DNA from: Dictyocoela muelleri
Taxonomy: Eukaryota > Microsporidia
Length of the DNA: 11,205 nt
Direction: 5' to 3'
Assembly (NCBI GenBank): GCA_016256075.1
Contig: SDVU01000711.1
Coordinates: forward strand, 1-11,205
Shown here: in pieces, positions 1-7,952 of the stretch
Numbering within the stretch: the first letter of the stretch is position 1
Layout of the letters: every line of letters begins with the position of its first letter
Notes under the pieces: generated by a model
What the model was told of the DNA's origin: nothing
Database searches by the model: none
What the model saw: only the letters and a program-made list of their open reading frames with translations
Position numbers and translations under genes: made by a program

Positions 1-86
1 TATCTCGTGATTTTACGTTTATTTGAAATAAGAAACATACTTTATGCATTTACAAATTAAGATTTTCAAATCTGAAGGGGGAGTCT

Positions 87-600
87 CTAACCCGTTAGAG
101 AACCAAAATGTGTATCAGTCGATAAAAACATAGTTCTCTCAAAATCATTCACCTCACTATCAAATTGTTTAAATGTTTCATTGGCAAATGTAAACTTTAT
201 TGATTCCGGTATATCGCCTGAGATGATTTTAGTATTATTTCGAACGCGTAATTTGGTGATTTTATCTCTAATTTTTTTTTCGCATAAAAAAATTTTTAAA
301 ATCAATGGAGATCCTACTTTCAAAACCGAATTAATAATATCTCTAGGACGTTCATTGGTATGCAAAGCTCTTTTATACATCACATCTCTTATGATCAAAG
401 ATTCATTTAGATCATAATTTTTAAAACATCCTTATTATGATCATTCTTTTTAATTAATATAAAATTTTTAGATGTGACAAGTGAGCCTTTGCATATTCTA
501 CTAATACAACACCAATGTATTTTTTCATTGGTCATTTAATGATAGTTGTAAGCACGCCCTTCATATAAAATTTTATCTTTTTCAACGTTTACTCTTGATA
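87..600 (-). pseudogene. MULE transposase remnant, FLYWCH zinc finger plus linker
   Basis: This is a decayed N-terminal portion of a Mutator-like (MULE) transposase of the FLYWCH-finger type. Read on minus from about 600, the sequence gives KILYEGRAYNYH, then IHWCCISRICKGSLV and a run ending KKNDHNKD. That matches the FLYWCH pattern (W-x-C, C-x-G, terminal H-x-H), except that the last His is Asn. After a frame change near 400-420 an open frame of 103 codons follows, with RALHTNERPRDIIN and later a segment ending in HFGSLTG. This resembles the linker between the FLYWCH finger and the DDE core in animal MULE proteins, where it is followed by a catalytic domain. The catalytic domain is not recognisable in positions 1-86 and would lie outside the window. 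There are at least one in-frame stop and one or two frame changes, so it is not functional. Family recognition is from remembered patterns, not a search. Confidence 0.6.
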
Positions 601-650
601 ATTTTTATTTCATGATGATTCATAAGGGTTCTAAAAAAAATTGATGAAAA

Positions 651-725
651 ATATGACGAAAAACCCACCGTTTCGTCATAAAATAACGATAAACTCGCCC
701 TTTCGTCATAAAATGACGAAACGGC
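651..725. repeat. Cluster of TTTCGTCAT/ATGACGAAA boxes
   Basis: Five related boxes lie in about 70 bases: ATGACGAAA at 653-661, TTTCGTCAT at 671-679, a degenerate inverted copy at 682-691, TTTCGTCAT at 701-709 and ATGACGAAA at 713-721. The pair at 701-721 is a perfect 9-bp inverted repeat around AAA. The pair at 671-691 is an imperfect copy of the same hairpin, 30 bases upstream. The outer pair, CCGTTTCGTCAT (669-680) and ATGACGAAACGG (713-724), is also complementary. The block sits just upstream of the MULE remnant, so it may be a terminal or subterminal protein-binding region of that element; this is inference. Confidence 0.6.
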
Positions 726-1204
726 GGCAAGCCTTTAACAAAACTATAAAATGAAGTGAATTTATGAAATCATAGTGGAATTAAAAAAAGGTTTGAAAAT
801 AAGAAAAATCTAGTTTATTCTGAGAATTTCAATTATTACATTAAAAGTATTTATGTTAGGAAAATTCTCAATTTTAGGCCTACCGTAACCGGTAACGGCA
901 ATATAATTTATGATATTTATAATAAATCATAAATATACAATAATTTATAAAATATAAAATTCAAGTTAGCAATAAAAATTTTCATTTTTAATTATTAAAT
1001 TTATTATTTAAATATATTTAATAAATTTATTATAATGTTTGATCGAGGGCAATCGTGAAATCGATTAATATTATTTAGTGGGTTCAACTCCCACTTCAAC
1101 AAAAATTTAACAAAAATTTAATAAAATTAAATTAATAAAAGTCAATATATAAAAAAATAACGGTATATAAGTTGAAATATTAAAAACTCTCGGTTTGGGG
1201 CAGT
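726..1204. other. AT-rich intergenic stretch
   Basis: No coding frame or recognisable element is visible apart from the T-arm-like motif at 1078-1094. The stretch holds short AT palindromes (for example ATTTATGAT paired with ATCATAAAT around 906-930). It also has a small GC-containing patch, CCGTAACCGGTAACGG, near 883-898, and short repeats of AACAAAAATTT after 1098. Confidence 0.5.
1036..1101 (+). other. tRNA T-arm / B-box-like motif
   Basis: Positions 1078-1094 form a T-arm-like hairpin: a perfect 5-bp stem GTGGG/CCCAC with the 7-base loop TTCAACT. It includes a close match to the RNA polymerase III B box (GGTTCAACTCC). The following TTCAACA (1095-1101) can pair with TGTTTGA (1036-1042) with one mismatch and one wobble, like an acceptor stem. 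However, the enclosed 66 bases show no D arm. The only other stem (AATCG/CGATT) has a 6-base loop. I therefore call a tRNA-derived fragment, such as a SINE or tRNA pseudogene remnant or a mitochondrial-type insertion, rather than a functional tRNA. Confidence 0.3.
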
Positions 1205-1223
1205 TCGCGCGCTGCGCGCGCGA
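1205..1223. repeat. GC-rich perfect hairpin
   Basis: TCGCGCGC (1205-1212) and GCGCGCGA (1216-1223) are perfect complements around a 3-base loop. This gives an 8-bp, almost all-GC stem in otherwise very AT-rich DNA. It ends two bases before the ATA target duplication of the Harbinger element (1225-1227). Confidence 0.8.
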
Positions 1224-1227
1224 CATA

Positions 1228-1245
1228 AGGCGTGTTTCATAATTT
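1228..1245 (+). repeat. Harbinger left terminal inverted repeat
   Basis: Matches the reverse complement of 3161-3178 at 17 of 18 positions and lies directly inside the ATA duplication. Such ends are where the transposase cuts. Confidence 0.85.
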
Positions 1246-1390
1246 ATATGATTAAATAAATTTTTATGTTTTTACACTAAAATTAAAGACAACATATTTC
1301 TATGATAATAGATTTTTTCTATGATCATGTAAATATTTATTTGTAAAAATTTTAAATTACCAACATAAAAATTTTAAGTGTGGTAGCCAT

Positions 1391-1412
1391 CGTTATAGAA
1401 ATTTCTATGACG
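1391..1412. promoter_or_regulatory. Subterminal palindrome, candidate protein-binding site
   Basis: CGTTATAGAA followed by ATTTCTATGACG is a 22-base palindrome with a single mismatched pair. Its half-site, C-T-A-T-G-A-C-G-G (or its complement), is the same core repeated three times at the other end of the element (3064-3135). It lies 27 bases upstream of the first gene's ATG. A site bound by the element's Myb-like protein is the natural guess, and it could also affect transcription of that gene. Confidence 0.5.
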
Positions 1413-1438
1413 GTGTAAAAATTATATATTTTCACCCC

Positions 1439-2132
1439 ATGAAAATGAATGGAAAAAATAGCAAAGAATCAAAGGAGACTTTATTTAAAGTAGAATATGG
1501 GACTAAACATAGACCAAATAAAAAATGGACTTATGAAACTGTAGAGCTTTTGATGACTTTTAGAATGAATGAATCGAACAAGATGGCATTTGAAAGATCT
1601 TCAAAGTTTGAAAAAAAAGATCAGAGCACTTTGGGAAGAGATCGCGTCTGAGATAGTAGATCGTTATGAGGGTAATATGGTAAAAGATAAATATAACAAT
1701 CTTATCCAAATTTACTAAATTAACATCGCTGAATCAAAGAAATCGAGTGCCGGAGCCATAAAATGGAAATATTGAAAATGCTTCAAAAAATAATAGGGAA
1801 TAAAATAATCACAGAACCTGATTACAAAGTTTCGGTAGGACATCCTGACGATGAAGATATTTTACTTTGTAATCCGCGAAACACTCTCTCGGATGAGCCA
1901 AATAACAGAGAAAACAAAAAAAAGAAAATCTTTAAAGAAGCTTAAATATCAAGTATTTAAAAAAATACTAGAAGAAAAAAAGGACTCCCCTTCCACTTCG
2001 AAACATTTTGAAGAATAAATTTCTTTAATAAAGAATCAGTTGAAAGAGGACATGGAGTCAATCAATAAGAAATTTGAAGAACTAGGAGATAAACTTAATA
2101 CAATTCTTGATATTTTAAATAAAAAAAAATAA
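1439..2132 (+). pseudogene. Harbinger Myb/SANT-like DNA-binding protein, degenerate
   Basis: This is the accessory protein gene of the Harbinger. In this family such proteins bind the element ends and help bring in the transposase. The ATG at 1439 opens a 70-codon frame. KKWTYETVELLMTF (about residues 28-41) carries the first tryptophan of a trihelix/Myb-SANT domain. A frame change around 1610-1620 moves the rest, IRALWEEIASEI, then YNNLIQIY and AIKWKYWKCF, into another frame. These supply the later conserved aromatic positions. At least two stops and a further frame change are present. The C-terminal part is charged and lysine-rich, with LKEDMESINKKFEELG and a likely short coiled coil, and ends at the TAA at 2130-2132. 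It faces the transposase gene tail to tail, and the two 3' ends abut or overlap slightly. Confidence 0.7.
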
Positions 2133-3030
2133 ATTGATTTATTTTTATATCTCTTAATACGTTGTGAATAACAGCGCCTGCTATTATAAATTTTATCTTT
2201 TTTTCTTTCTTGCCTTTTACTATAGGTATAGAAAATCTTTTAAATTTACCTTTGAATAATCCAAATGCATTTCAACAGTCACACGTTGCTTTCCAAGGTT
2301 TTTATTGTATTCACTTTCAGTCTCACTATTTTCTGTTCTTAATGGTGTTTTATATTAGTAAAATAAATATAAGCACTGACTGCTACTACGTGATATGTTG
2401 TTAAACCATCTATATACCTTCTCAGACTTGAACTTCTATAGAGACTGCTGTCATGAGAAGAGCCGTATCCTAAGGTTAGATTCCTAAAATTCATATTATG
2501 GTCAACTGCCATCAAAGAATTCATTGTATAATCACTTTTTTTGTTGAAATAGGAAGTAATGTTGTGTTTTGGAGCGTTTATTTTAATATGTGTTCCATCC
2601 AATGCCAATACTGTGTGTTCTAGAGAACCTTTATGTGAAAACCCATTTGATATTTGAATTAATTCCACATCTTCTGGTAATCTTATAAACTTTACCGAGA
2701 GCTTATAGAGCTCATCTCTTTTCTTTTTTATGATTCTTCAACAACTACTATGTGATCTTCCAGTTTCTTCTCGAAGTTTTCTATAGGTGGGTGCTTGTGA
2801 TAAGTAAAGGGTAAATATTAAGAATTCAGTTTCATTTTCTTCTGTTTTGTTTTCAGAAAGATTTTTTTTGCAGACTTCTTTAAAGTTTTCTTTGTCCATT
2901 CTAAAAATTTCATGAAACTGTATCTCTGCAATATTGAAAACGGTATTTATTCAACTATATGTATATCTAAAATCATTATATTCTTAGCTTGAGTCTAGAA
3001 GCAAAAAAAGAAAATTGACATCATATATGT
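2095..3030 (-). pseudogene. Harbinger DDE transposase (HARBI1-like), degenerate
   Basis: A PIF/Harbinger nuclease (DDE_Tnp_4 type). N-terminal pieces read FNIAEIQFHEIFRMDKENF and TLYLSQAPTYRKLREETGRS, the helix-turn-helix-like region usual for HARBI1 relatives. The catalytic core holds the first Asp in LALDGTHIKINAPKHN, then FNKKSDYTMNSLMAVD, and the second Asp in LGYGSSHDSSLYRSSSLRRY. The third acidic residue lies in QRVTVE near 2240-2250 in a shifted frame. It is followed, after another shift, by NAFGLFKGKFKRF and IIAGAVIHN. I count at least three in-frame stops (two near the N-terminus, one after SHSSC) and two or more frame changes. The longest intact frame is 2339-2668. The start is uncertain because no clean ATG precedes the N-terminal similarity. 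All three DDE positions are still readable. Confidence 0.8.
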
Positions 3031-3063
3031 AAGATGTAAAAATATATATTATTTAGCTAAAAA

Positions 3064-3135
3064 GACCGTTATAGATTTTTTTGAAACAAAGAACATCATA
3101 GATTTTTTTAAACAAAGACCGTCATAGATTTTTTT
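3064..3135. repeat. Harbinger right subterminal tandem repeat
   Basis: There are three units of about 27 bases starting at 3064, 3091 and 3117. Each has the form GACCGTCATAGATTTTTTT with small changes, and the first two are followed by an AAACAAA-like spacer. The core matches the half-sites of the palindrome near the left end (1391-1412) in inverted sense, as expected for transposase or accessory-protein binding sites at both ends. Confidence 0.75.
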
Positions 3136-3160
3136 TTATAATTTTTTTCTATGATCATAG

Positions 3161-3178
3161 AAATTATGAAACACACCT
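3161..3178 (-). repeat. Harbinger right terminal inverted repeat
   Basis: Inverted partner of 1228-1245. It is followed by ATA at 3179-3181, the second copy of the target duplication. Confidence 0.85.
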
Positions 3179-3373
3179 ATAATAAATAAATAGTGACATA
3201 AAGGCTTAAAAAGGAGTCAAACATACTCAAAGACTCGGATTCCTTAAACTATTCATGTTTATCGATCATTATAAGGAGAGATCGTTTTTGAAATTTCTTA
3301 AAATAATAAAGGTTAGTTAATATTTGTTTTATGTTTATTTTTTTATATTATATTTTTAGGGAATTAACTTGCC

Positions 3374-4212
3374 ATGATCGCAAATGGGGCTTTTACTTTC
3401 CATGATCCAAATAATTCTTAGATTGATTCGAAAAAAATAAAATATGATTAAATTCGTTCAAATATTGTAAAATCATTTTATGCCCGGTCTGTAATAATGA
3501 TTTTCACATAAACGTTAACATCTCAAGATCTTCTATGTTAAGATATTATTGTAAATTTTGCAAGAAAAGAGATGATGTTAGAAAATATACACCCTTTAAA
3601 GGCACTGGTCGAAAATAAGAGATTTTTAGATATTATATGATTGTTTGTTTCAAATAATTCAAATACAAAAACTTGTCAAGAACTTGAACTTTCGAAAAGG
3701 TAGTGTGCAGAAAATATTTAATTTGATTAGAAGATCTTTAAAATTATACATGCATAATACTAAATAAACAATTGGAAATTTTACTATAGGGAAAAATGAA
3801 GAAACTCTAATAGCGAGAAAGAAGAACAATAAAGGGAAACTAATAGAACAACATTGGTTGTTCGGTGCTATTTAAAAAGATTGTACTAAGTAAATTTTAA
3901 AAACAGTAGAAAGCAGAAACGCAAAAACGCAGAAAGCATAGGCCGAAAAATATTGAACTTTATTATTCAATATGCAATCATTATAGTGATGAATAACCCG
4001 CATATTATAAATATTTAATGATGATCCAACTATACTCATTACTCCGTGAATCATTCAGGAATTTCCTTAATCCAGATAATCATGATGTACACACTAAAAC
4101 AATAGAATCATTATGGAGCAGGCCCAAATTCTTATTTTGGACTTCTAATCTGAGAAATAGAAATCATTTAGAATAATATCTAGCAGTGTTCTTGTTTAGA
4201 AAAAAAATATAA
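3374..4212 (+). pseudogene. IS1595/ISXO2-like transposase remnant A
   Basis: A decayed transposase of the IS1595 type, the family to which eukaryotic Merlin elements belong. The zinc ribbon is clear: CPVCNNDFH at 3481, then YYCKFCKKRDDVRKYTPFKG. A helix-turn-helix piece, TKTCQELELSKR, follows in another frame. The core segment reads EETLIARKKNNKGKLIEQHW then FGAI, matching the family's block after the first catalytic Asp, but the Asp itself appears to be Glu. LKTVESRNAKT follows. The second Asp is kept in YSDE near 3980, and the third acidic residue in VHTKTIESLWS near 4092-4124. The C-terminus, RNRNHLE and YLAVFLFRKK, ends at the TAA at 4210-4212. There are many stops and several frame changes. 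The start at 3374 is only a plausible ATG. No terminal repeats could be matched on the left side. Confidence 0.7.
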
Positions 4213-4270
4213 AAATTTATGTGAAGATGGTCACTTTGGGAAAATAGTTTCTATAATTACTATAAAAGAG

Positions 4271-4337
4271 CCCGAAAAAATGCTGAAGGTATTTTTTCGG
4301 TTTTTTTTTCGGCATTTTTCCCGAAAAAATGCCGAAA
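4271..4337. repeat. Nested CCCGAAAAAATGCCGAA palindromes
   Basis: Three copies of one motif: CCCGAAAAAATGCTGAA at 4271-4287, its inverse TTTCGGCATTTTT at 4307-4319, and AAAAATGCCGAAA at 4325-4337. The last two form a perfect 13-bp inverted repeat with a 5-base loop. The block lies just past remnant A and may be that element's terminus or a tiny separate foldback element. Confidence 0.7.
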
Positions 4338-4341
4338 CATT

Positions 4342-4400
4342 TTTGATATTAAAATGGTAATGATTTGATATTAAAATGTTAATGATTTGATATTAAAAAT
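4342..4400. repeat. 22-bp tandem repeat, about 2.7 copies
   Basis: The units start at 4342, 4364 and 4386. The first two are identical except for one base (TTTGATATTAAAATG, then G or T, then TAATGA). The third covers about 15 bases before diverging. Confidence 0.85.
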
Positions 4401-4405
4401 ATTGG

Positions 4406-4459
4406 ATCATGCCTAAACTACCCCCCCCCCGGCGGGGAGGGGGGTAGTTTGGGTATGAT
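4406..4459. repeat. C/G-tract palindrome: doubled terminal repeat
   Basis: The arms 4406-4426 and 4439-4459 are 21 bases each and complementary except at two positions. They enclose a run of ten C (4421-4430) and G-rich blocks (GG, GGGG, GGGGGG). The right arm is a direct repeat of the element's right end near 5422-5443. Confidence 0.85.
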
Positions 4460-4483
4460 TATTTTTTTTAAATAATACCCTTT

Positions 4484-5374
4484 ATGAATACTATATTATC
4501 CTTTATAAATTCAGCCTCAAATAGTGAATTTGTAAATTTTCCTTCGCATGAAACGACTGATTGCCACGAATCAAAATTGTGATTACTGTGGTACGGAAAT
4601 GGTACGGAATAAAACGAAATATAATAATCTAGGTTTTAATCTCAGGTGTCTAAACTACAAATGTGATCATTTTCAGACGACAAAGTCTCTTCTCACAGGT
4701 AGTTTCTTCAGTAACTTTTAACTCAATCCACGGCAAATTCTTTCTGGATTATATTTACTATGTCTTCCGTTAGTAGTTTCCAAAATAACTCGAGTTTCTG
4801 GAATTAGCAAAAATACCGTCTCCAAAATAAAAAAGGCTTTTATTACGACTATCATAAAGTATTTTGATGAGAATCATATTCATCTGAGAGGTGAGGGGAG
4901 AGTGGTTCACAATTATGAAACAATGTTGAACCACACCGTTAGGGCTCATCGCGGAAGAAGTCCAAATTCAAAAGACATGGACCATTACAATAGTTGATAC
5001 GTCGACAAGCCCAGGAATCGGGAATGTAGAATGGTTGAGGCCCGTAATGCGGAAACTCTACTTCCTATCATTAATAGAGTTATAAGTTCGGGTTCAATCA
5101 TTCATACAGATAAGTGGGAAGCCTACAATGATTTGGCTCGAAATGAAAATTATACACATTTAAAGATAACACATAAGTATAATTTCGTTGATCCACAACA
5201 GGAGTTCATACCCAGAATGTTGAATCATTCAACAACAAATTAAAACTTTTTATCAAAGCGCAAAAAGGATGCCGTGAAGATGACAGATATGGATTTATAT
5301 GGTATTTTTTAATTATTGATACTTTTAAGGAGGAAAGCTTTAATCAATTTTTAGAAATAATAAAATTTATATAA
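4484..5374 (+). pseudogene. IS1595/ISXO2-like transposase of element B, degenerate
   Basis: This is the transposase gene of element B. It probably began at the ATG at 4484 (FINSASNSEFVNF). A frame change around 4550-4570 leads into NCDYCGTEMV and LRCLNYKCDHFQTTKSL, a zinc ribbon with two Cys pairs. Next comes a helix-turn-helix stretch, VSGISKNTVSKIKKAF. The core reads GRVVHNYETMLNHTVRAHRG, where the usual I-D-E-T is N-Y-E-T, so the first catalytic Asp appears lost. The second Asp is kept in SIIHTDKWEAYNDL. After a frame change near 5200 the third acidic residue follows in GVHTQNVESFNNKLK. The protein would end at 5374, for a total near 295 codons, which is usual for the family. Two in-frame stops (after SFFSNF and after HYNS) and two frame changes make it dead. 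The longest surviving frame is 5031-5243. Confidence 0.8.
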
Positions 5375-5381
5375 AATTTTA

Positions 5382-5428
5382 TTACGGAGGGGGGGTGTCG
5401 TTAAGAAATAATCATTTACGGTGGGGGT
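5382..5428. repeat. Right-end direct repeat of element B
   Basis: TTACGGAGGGGGGGT at 5382-5396 and TTACGGTGGGGGT at 5416-5428 are near-identical direct repeats 34 bases apart. The second overlaps the terminal repeat. The first could be a subterminal binding site. Confidence 0.6.
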
Positions 5429-5442
5429 AGTTTGGACTTGAT

Positions 5443-5953
5443 TTCATTTTTTTATACTTTTGTTATTAAAAAAAATTTATTTCATGACGTTTTTAGGAAT
5501 TATTCAAAAATCATTAAATATTTAACTTTTAATAAAATTTATTGTAATTCTTTTTATATTAAATCTCAATAAAACGAATATCTGATTATTATGTAAAATC
5601 GGTATATTTTTATTAAAAATAAAAAAAATTCCATTTCAGGGTTAATTTTCAAATTATTAAGATAAATTGTGTCATTGTGCTCTCTAGGGTCATCATTAAT
5701 TTTTGAGAAGAAATGAAAATTCGCGAAAGTACTTGCACAAAATTCTACGTATTTTACAATAATAATTACATTTTAAAATTGACAAAATAACTATCACAGA
5801 CAGGCTGTAGCGGGTTTCCGCCGCTGAAGTTAATTCTAAAGAAAATAAAAAATATTTGGAGTGCAAAAAAATTATATTTTTATGAATCGTGTACTTTTGG
5901 GCTAAGAGAAAGAAGCACCAATAAGTGTCTATGATAAACTGAGCGTATGTTAG
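5443..5953. other. AT-rich flank, no gene recognised
   Basis: This is the older sequence into which the hAT inserted. The open frame on minus (5696-5974) starts inside the hAT terminus, is rich in Ile/Leu/Tyr/Phe as expected for AT-rich non-coding DNA, and resembles nothing I recognise. A short GC-richer patch near 5803-5828 contains a small GCGG/CCGC inverted repeat. Confidence 0.5.
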
Positions 5954-5961
5954 ATCTAGAA

Positions 5962-5973
5962 CAGCGTTTCTCA
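5962..5973 (+). repeat. hAT left terminal inverted repeat
   Basis: CAGCGTTTCTCA. Pairs with 8134-8145, with one mismatch. Confidence 0.9.
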
Positions 5974-5995
5974 TGGGGGTATCTGGCTACTTCCA

Positions 5996-6093
5996 GGGGT
6001 ATTTTCGACATGCCAAGAGTTATTTTTTAAATTTTAAGTAGTATTTTTGACATTAAAGGGATATTTTCGACGTTTTTAGAACATTTTTGACAT
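5996..6093. repeat. hAT left subterminal repeats
   Basis: Four related motifs occur: GGGGTATTTTCGACA (5996-6010), GTATTTTTGACA (6041-6052), GGGATATTTTCGACG (6058-6072) and ACATTTTTGACAT (6081-6093). Shorter relatives (GAGGTATTTT, GGGGGTATTTTT) occur near the right end at about 8083-8112. Clusters like this near hAT ends are known transposase-binding sites. Confidence 0.65.
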
Positions 6094-6194
6094 TTTTAAT
6101 GTATATGTAATAATATATAGGTGTTTTAAACATTTAAAAAACATTTTACACATTCTGAAAAATTGGATTTTTTTCTAATATATTTTTTTAAAAA

Positions 6195-7952
6195 ATGATC
6201 AATGGTCGAGAAGAAAAAAATTCTAAAATTTATGAGATAGCTACTATGCATATGGTTTCATAAAATCTACCTGGACTGAGACAAACCTTTTTATGTATTT
6301 TCTGTGAAAGAGAATTTTCCAATAGTATGATAAAAGTAGGTGCTTTGAAAAAACATTTTTTTACATCGCAATCAGAAAAAGCTGAATTTGATACTAAAAA
6401 AATTTAGAATTAGTTGCAATTTTCCAAAGACGTAAATCAATATTGACTTATGTTGATGTTAGCTCAGAAGTTAATGAATATCTGTTGAAAACTACATTGA
6501 AATATCCTTGTTGATAGCTAAGAATGGTAAACTACAAACAATAGCTGAGACACTTATCCTACCAGCTTATTCATCTTTTGTACGCAATGTTTTAAAATCT
6601 GATGTAGACAGAGTCCCTCGGTTGCCTCTTAGCAATGATTCAGTAAGAAGACGTATTGATTAAATGTCTGATAATATAGAGTCAAAACTAATCAAAATAT
6701 TACGCACACGAAAGTTTTCTCTACAATTAGATATTCTACTGTACGAGACAGCCAAGCTATATTATTAGCATATGTAAGATTTGTAGACAATGGTGATTTC
6801 ATAGAAGAAACGCTTTTTTGTAATTCTATTGAAGCAACAGAAAATGTCATTGATATTTTTAATATTTTAAATACGTATCTAGTTACTAACTTTATACCAT
6901 TCGAGAACATAATTTCTGGCGCAGCAGATGGAGCTCCTTCAATGATGGGAAAAAGAAACGAATTCTTCAGTTAATCAAAGAAAAAGTTCCTGACATGCCT
7001 ATTATACACTGTGTTATTCATAGAGAAAATATAGTTGCAAAAAACTTGTCTCCAGAATTAAATTTTGTGTTATCTTCTACCATACGCTGTATAACAAGAT
7101 CAAAGCAAGTTCAAAGACAGAACGGCTATTTAAACAGTTTTTTAATTCTCTAGAAACTGATCATGTTAAATTATTGATTTATACAGAAGTCAGATGGCTT
7201 TCTAGAGGTTGCCTTCGTCTAGGATTTGCTGAAATGTGTGAAAACAATTTACAATTCTTACATGATTGTGAATGTGCAGCATTTTTAAAAATTGAGGATT
7301 TTAAACATATGTTGTTTAATTAATCAAGTATCTTACAAAATTCAATTTTCTTATAAACAGCTACAAGGGAAGAATTCAACATTGCTTGATGTAAAACAAA
7401 ATATTTTTTCATTCGTATCTTCTTAAAAATGATTTAATTTAACGTTAAAAAAATAACTATTCTGATTTTCAAAACTTGATTTATTTAAATATATCCGATA
7501 ATGTAAAAACCATAATATTGAATCATTTAGAGATGATAATTATTGATTTTATAGATCGATTTCATGATCCGAAGAATTTAAAATATCCCGAATGGATGTT
7601 ATGTCTATTTGAAGTGGATATTTCTACCTTAAAAAGTCAATTAAAATCAGAAGTTTTAGAAATACAAAGTGATGAAACTTTGAAATTTAATTCGAGGATA
7701 AGGAGTAATGATATGGCTTTCAAATTATGTTCAAAATAGATTCCTAGTTGTTACGATCTTGCTGTAGCGCATTTAATACCTTTTCCATCTTCTTACTTAG
7801 TTTAATGTGGCTTCAGTGCTGCTGCCGATATAATCGTTATGAAGAGAAATAATCTAGACATTACAATGAGAGGCGATCTAATGCTAAAATTGACTAATAT
7901 GCTACCATAAATAGATTATATTTGCAAAAATTTCTATAAAAGAGAAAATTAA
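6195..7952 (+). pseudogene. hAT transposase with BED finger (ZBED5/FAM200-like), degenerate
   Basis: Starting near the ATG at 6195, the N-terminus holds a BED-type zinc finger: LCIFCEREFS (Cys codons at 6294 and 6303) and LKKHFFTSQSEK, where the second zinc His is Gln. It continues GKLQTIAETLILPAY and VPRLPLSNDSVRRRID. The RNase-H-like core begins with FSLQLD, the first catalytic Asp, then STVRDSQAILLAYVRFVDNG. It continues with SGAADGAPSMMGKRNEFF, the second Asp, then HCVIHRENIVAKNLSPELN and YTEVRWLSRGCLRLGF, all hallmarks of ZBED5/SCAND3-like proteins. The C-terminal dimerisation region reads SCYDLAVAHLIPFPSSYLV then CGFSAAADI and KRNNLDITMRGDL. I count about six stops or frame changes (for example after RRRID, after LQLDI, after NEFFS and after HMLFN). 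The frame ends at 7950-7952. Clearly inactive. Confidence 0.85.

Larger units (their letters stand above)
1225..3181. mobile_element. PIF/Harbinger DNA transposon, complete but degenerate
   Basis: A two-gene PIF/Harbinger element. The left terminus from 1228 and the reverse complement of the right terminus ending at 3178 share an inverted repeat. The left end reads AGGCGTGTTTCATAATTT and the inverted right end AGGTGTGTTTCATAATTT, differing at one of the first 18 bases. ATA flanks both sides (1225-1227 and 3179-3181), a 3-bp target duplication of the size this superfamily makes. Inside are a Myb/SANT-like gene on plus and a DDE_4-type transposase gene on minus, arranged tail to tail. Both are broken by stops and frame changes, so the copy cannot be autonomous. 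The terminal repeats are still well matched, which suggests a moderate age. Confidence 0.85.
4406..5442 (+). mobile_element. Merlin-like (IS1595-type) DNA transposon B
   Basis: The element is about 1.04 kb. The left end, 4406-4426, and the reverse complement of the right end, 5422-5442, agree at 17 of 21 bases around the core AAACTACCCCC. The interior carries one IS1595-type transposase gene on plus. An extra inverted copy of the terminus sits inside the left end (4439-4459), so the left end is itself a palindrome. No convincing 8-9-bp target duplication, the size expected for Merlin elements, is seen beside either edge, so the exact edges could be off by several bases. Confidence 0.65.

Noticed and set aside
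181-417. Plus-strand open frame of 78 codons
   Set aside because: It is antisense to the MULE remnant, whose minus-strand reading matches a known family; the plus frame resembles nothing.
1036-1101. Functional tRNA gene
   Set aside because: Only the T arm is convincing; there is no D arm, no 7-base anticodon loop on a proper stem, and the acceptor stem has a mismatch.
1190-1228. Helitron 3' end
   Set aside because: The GC hairpin looks like one, but no CTRR terminus follows it and no matching 5' TC end or helicase piece was seen.
2210-2404. Plus-strand open frame of 64 codons
   Set aside because: Antisense to the Harbinger transposase; hydrophobic and low-complexity in composition.
3064-3135. 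CRISPR-like array
   Set aside because: The units are contiguous 27-base tandem repeats with near-identical spacers inside a eukaryotic transposon; there are no unique spacers.
3872-4054. Minus-strand open frame of 60 codons
   Set aside because: Antisense to ISXO2-like remnant A, which is supported by catalytic motifs on plus.
5696-5974. Minus-strand open frame of 92 codons
   Set aside because: It begins inside the hAT terminal repeat, so the frame cannot predate the insertion, and the peptide shows no domain.
6692-6910. Minus-strand open frame of 72 codons
   Set aside because: Antisense to the hAT transposase core.
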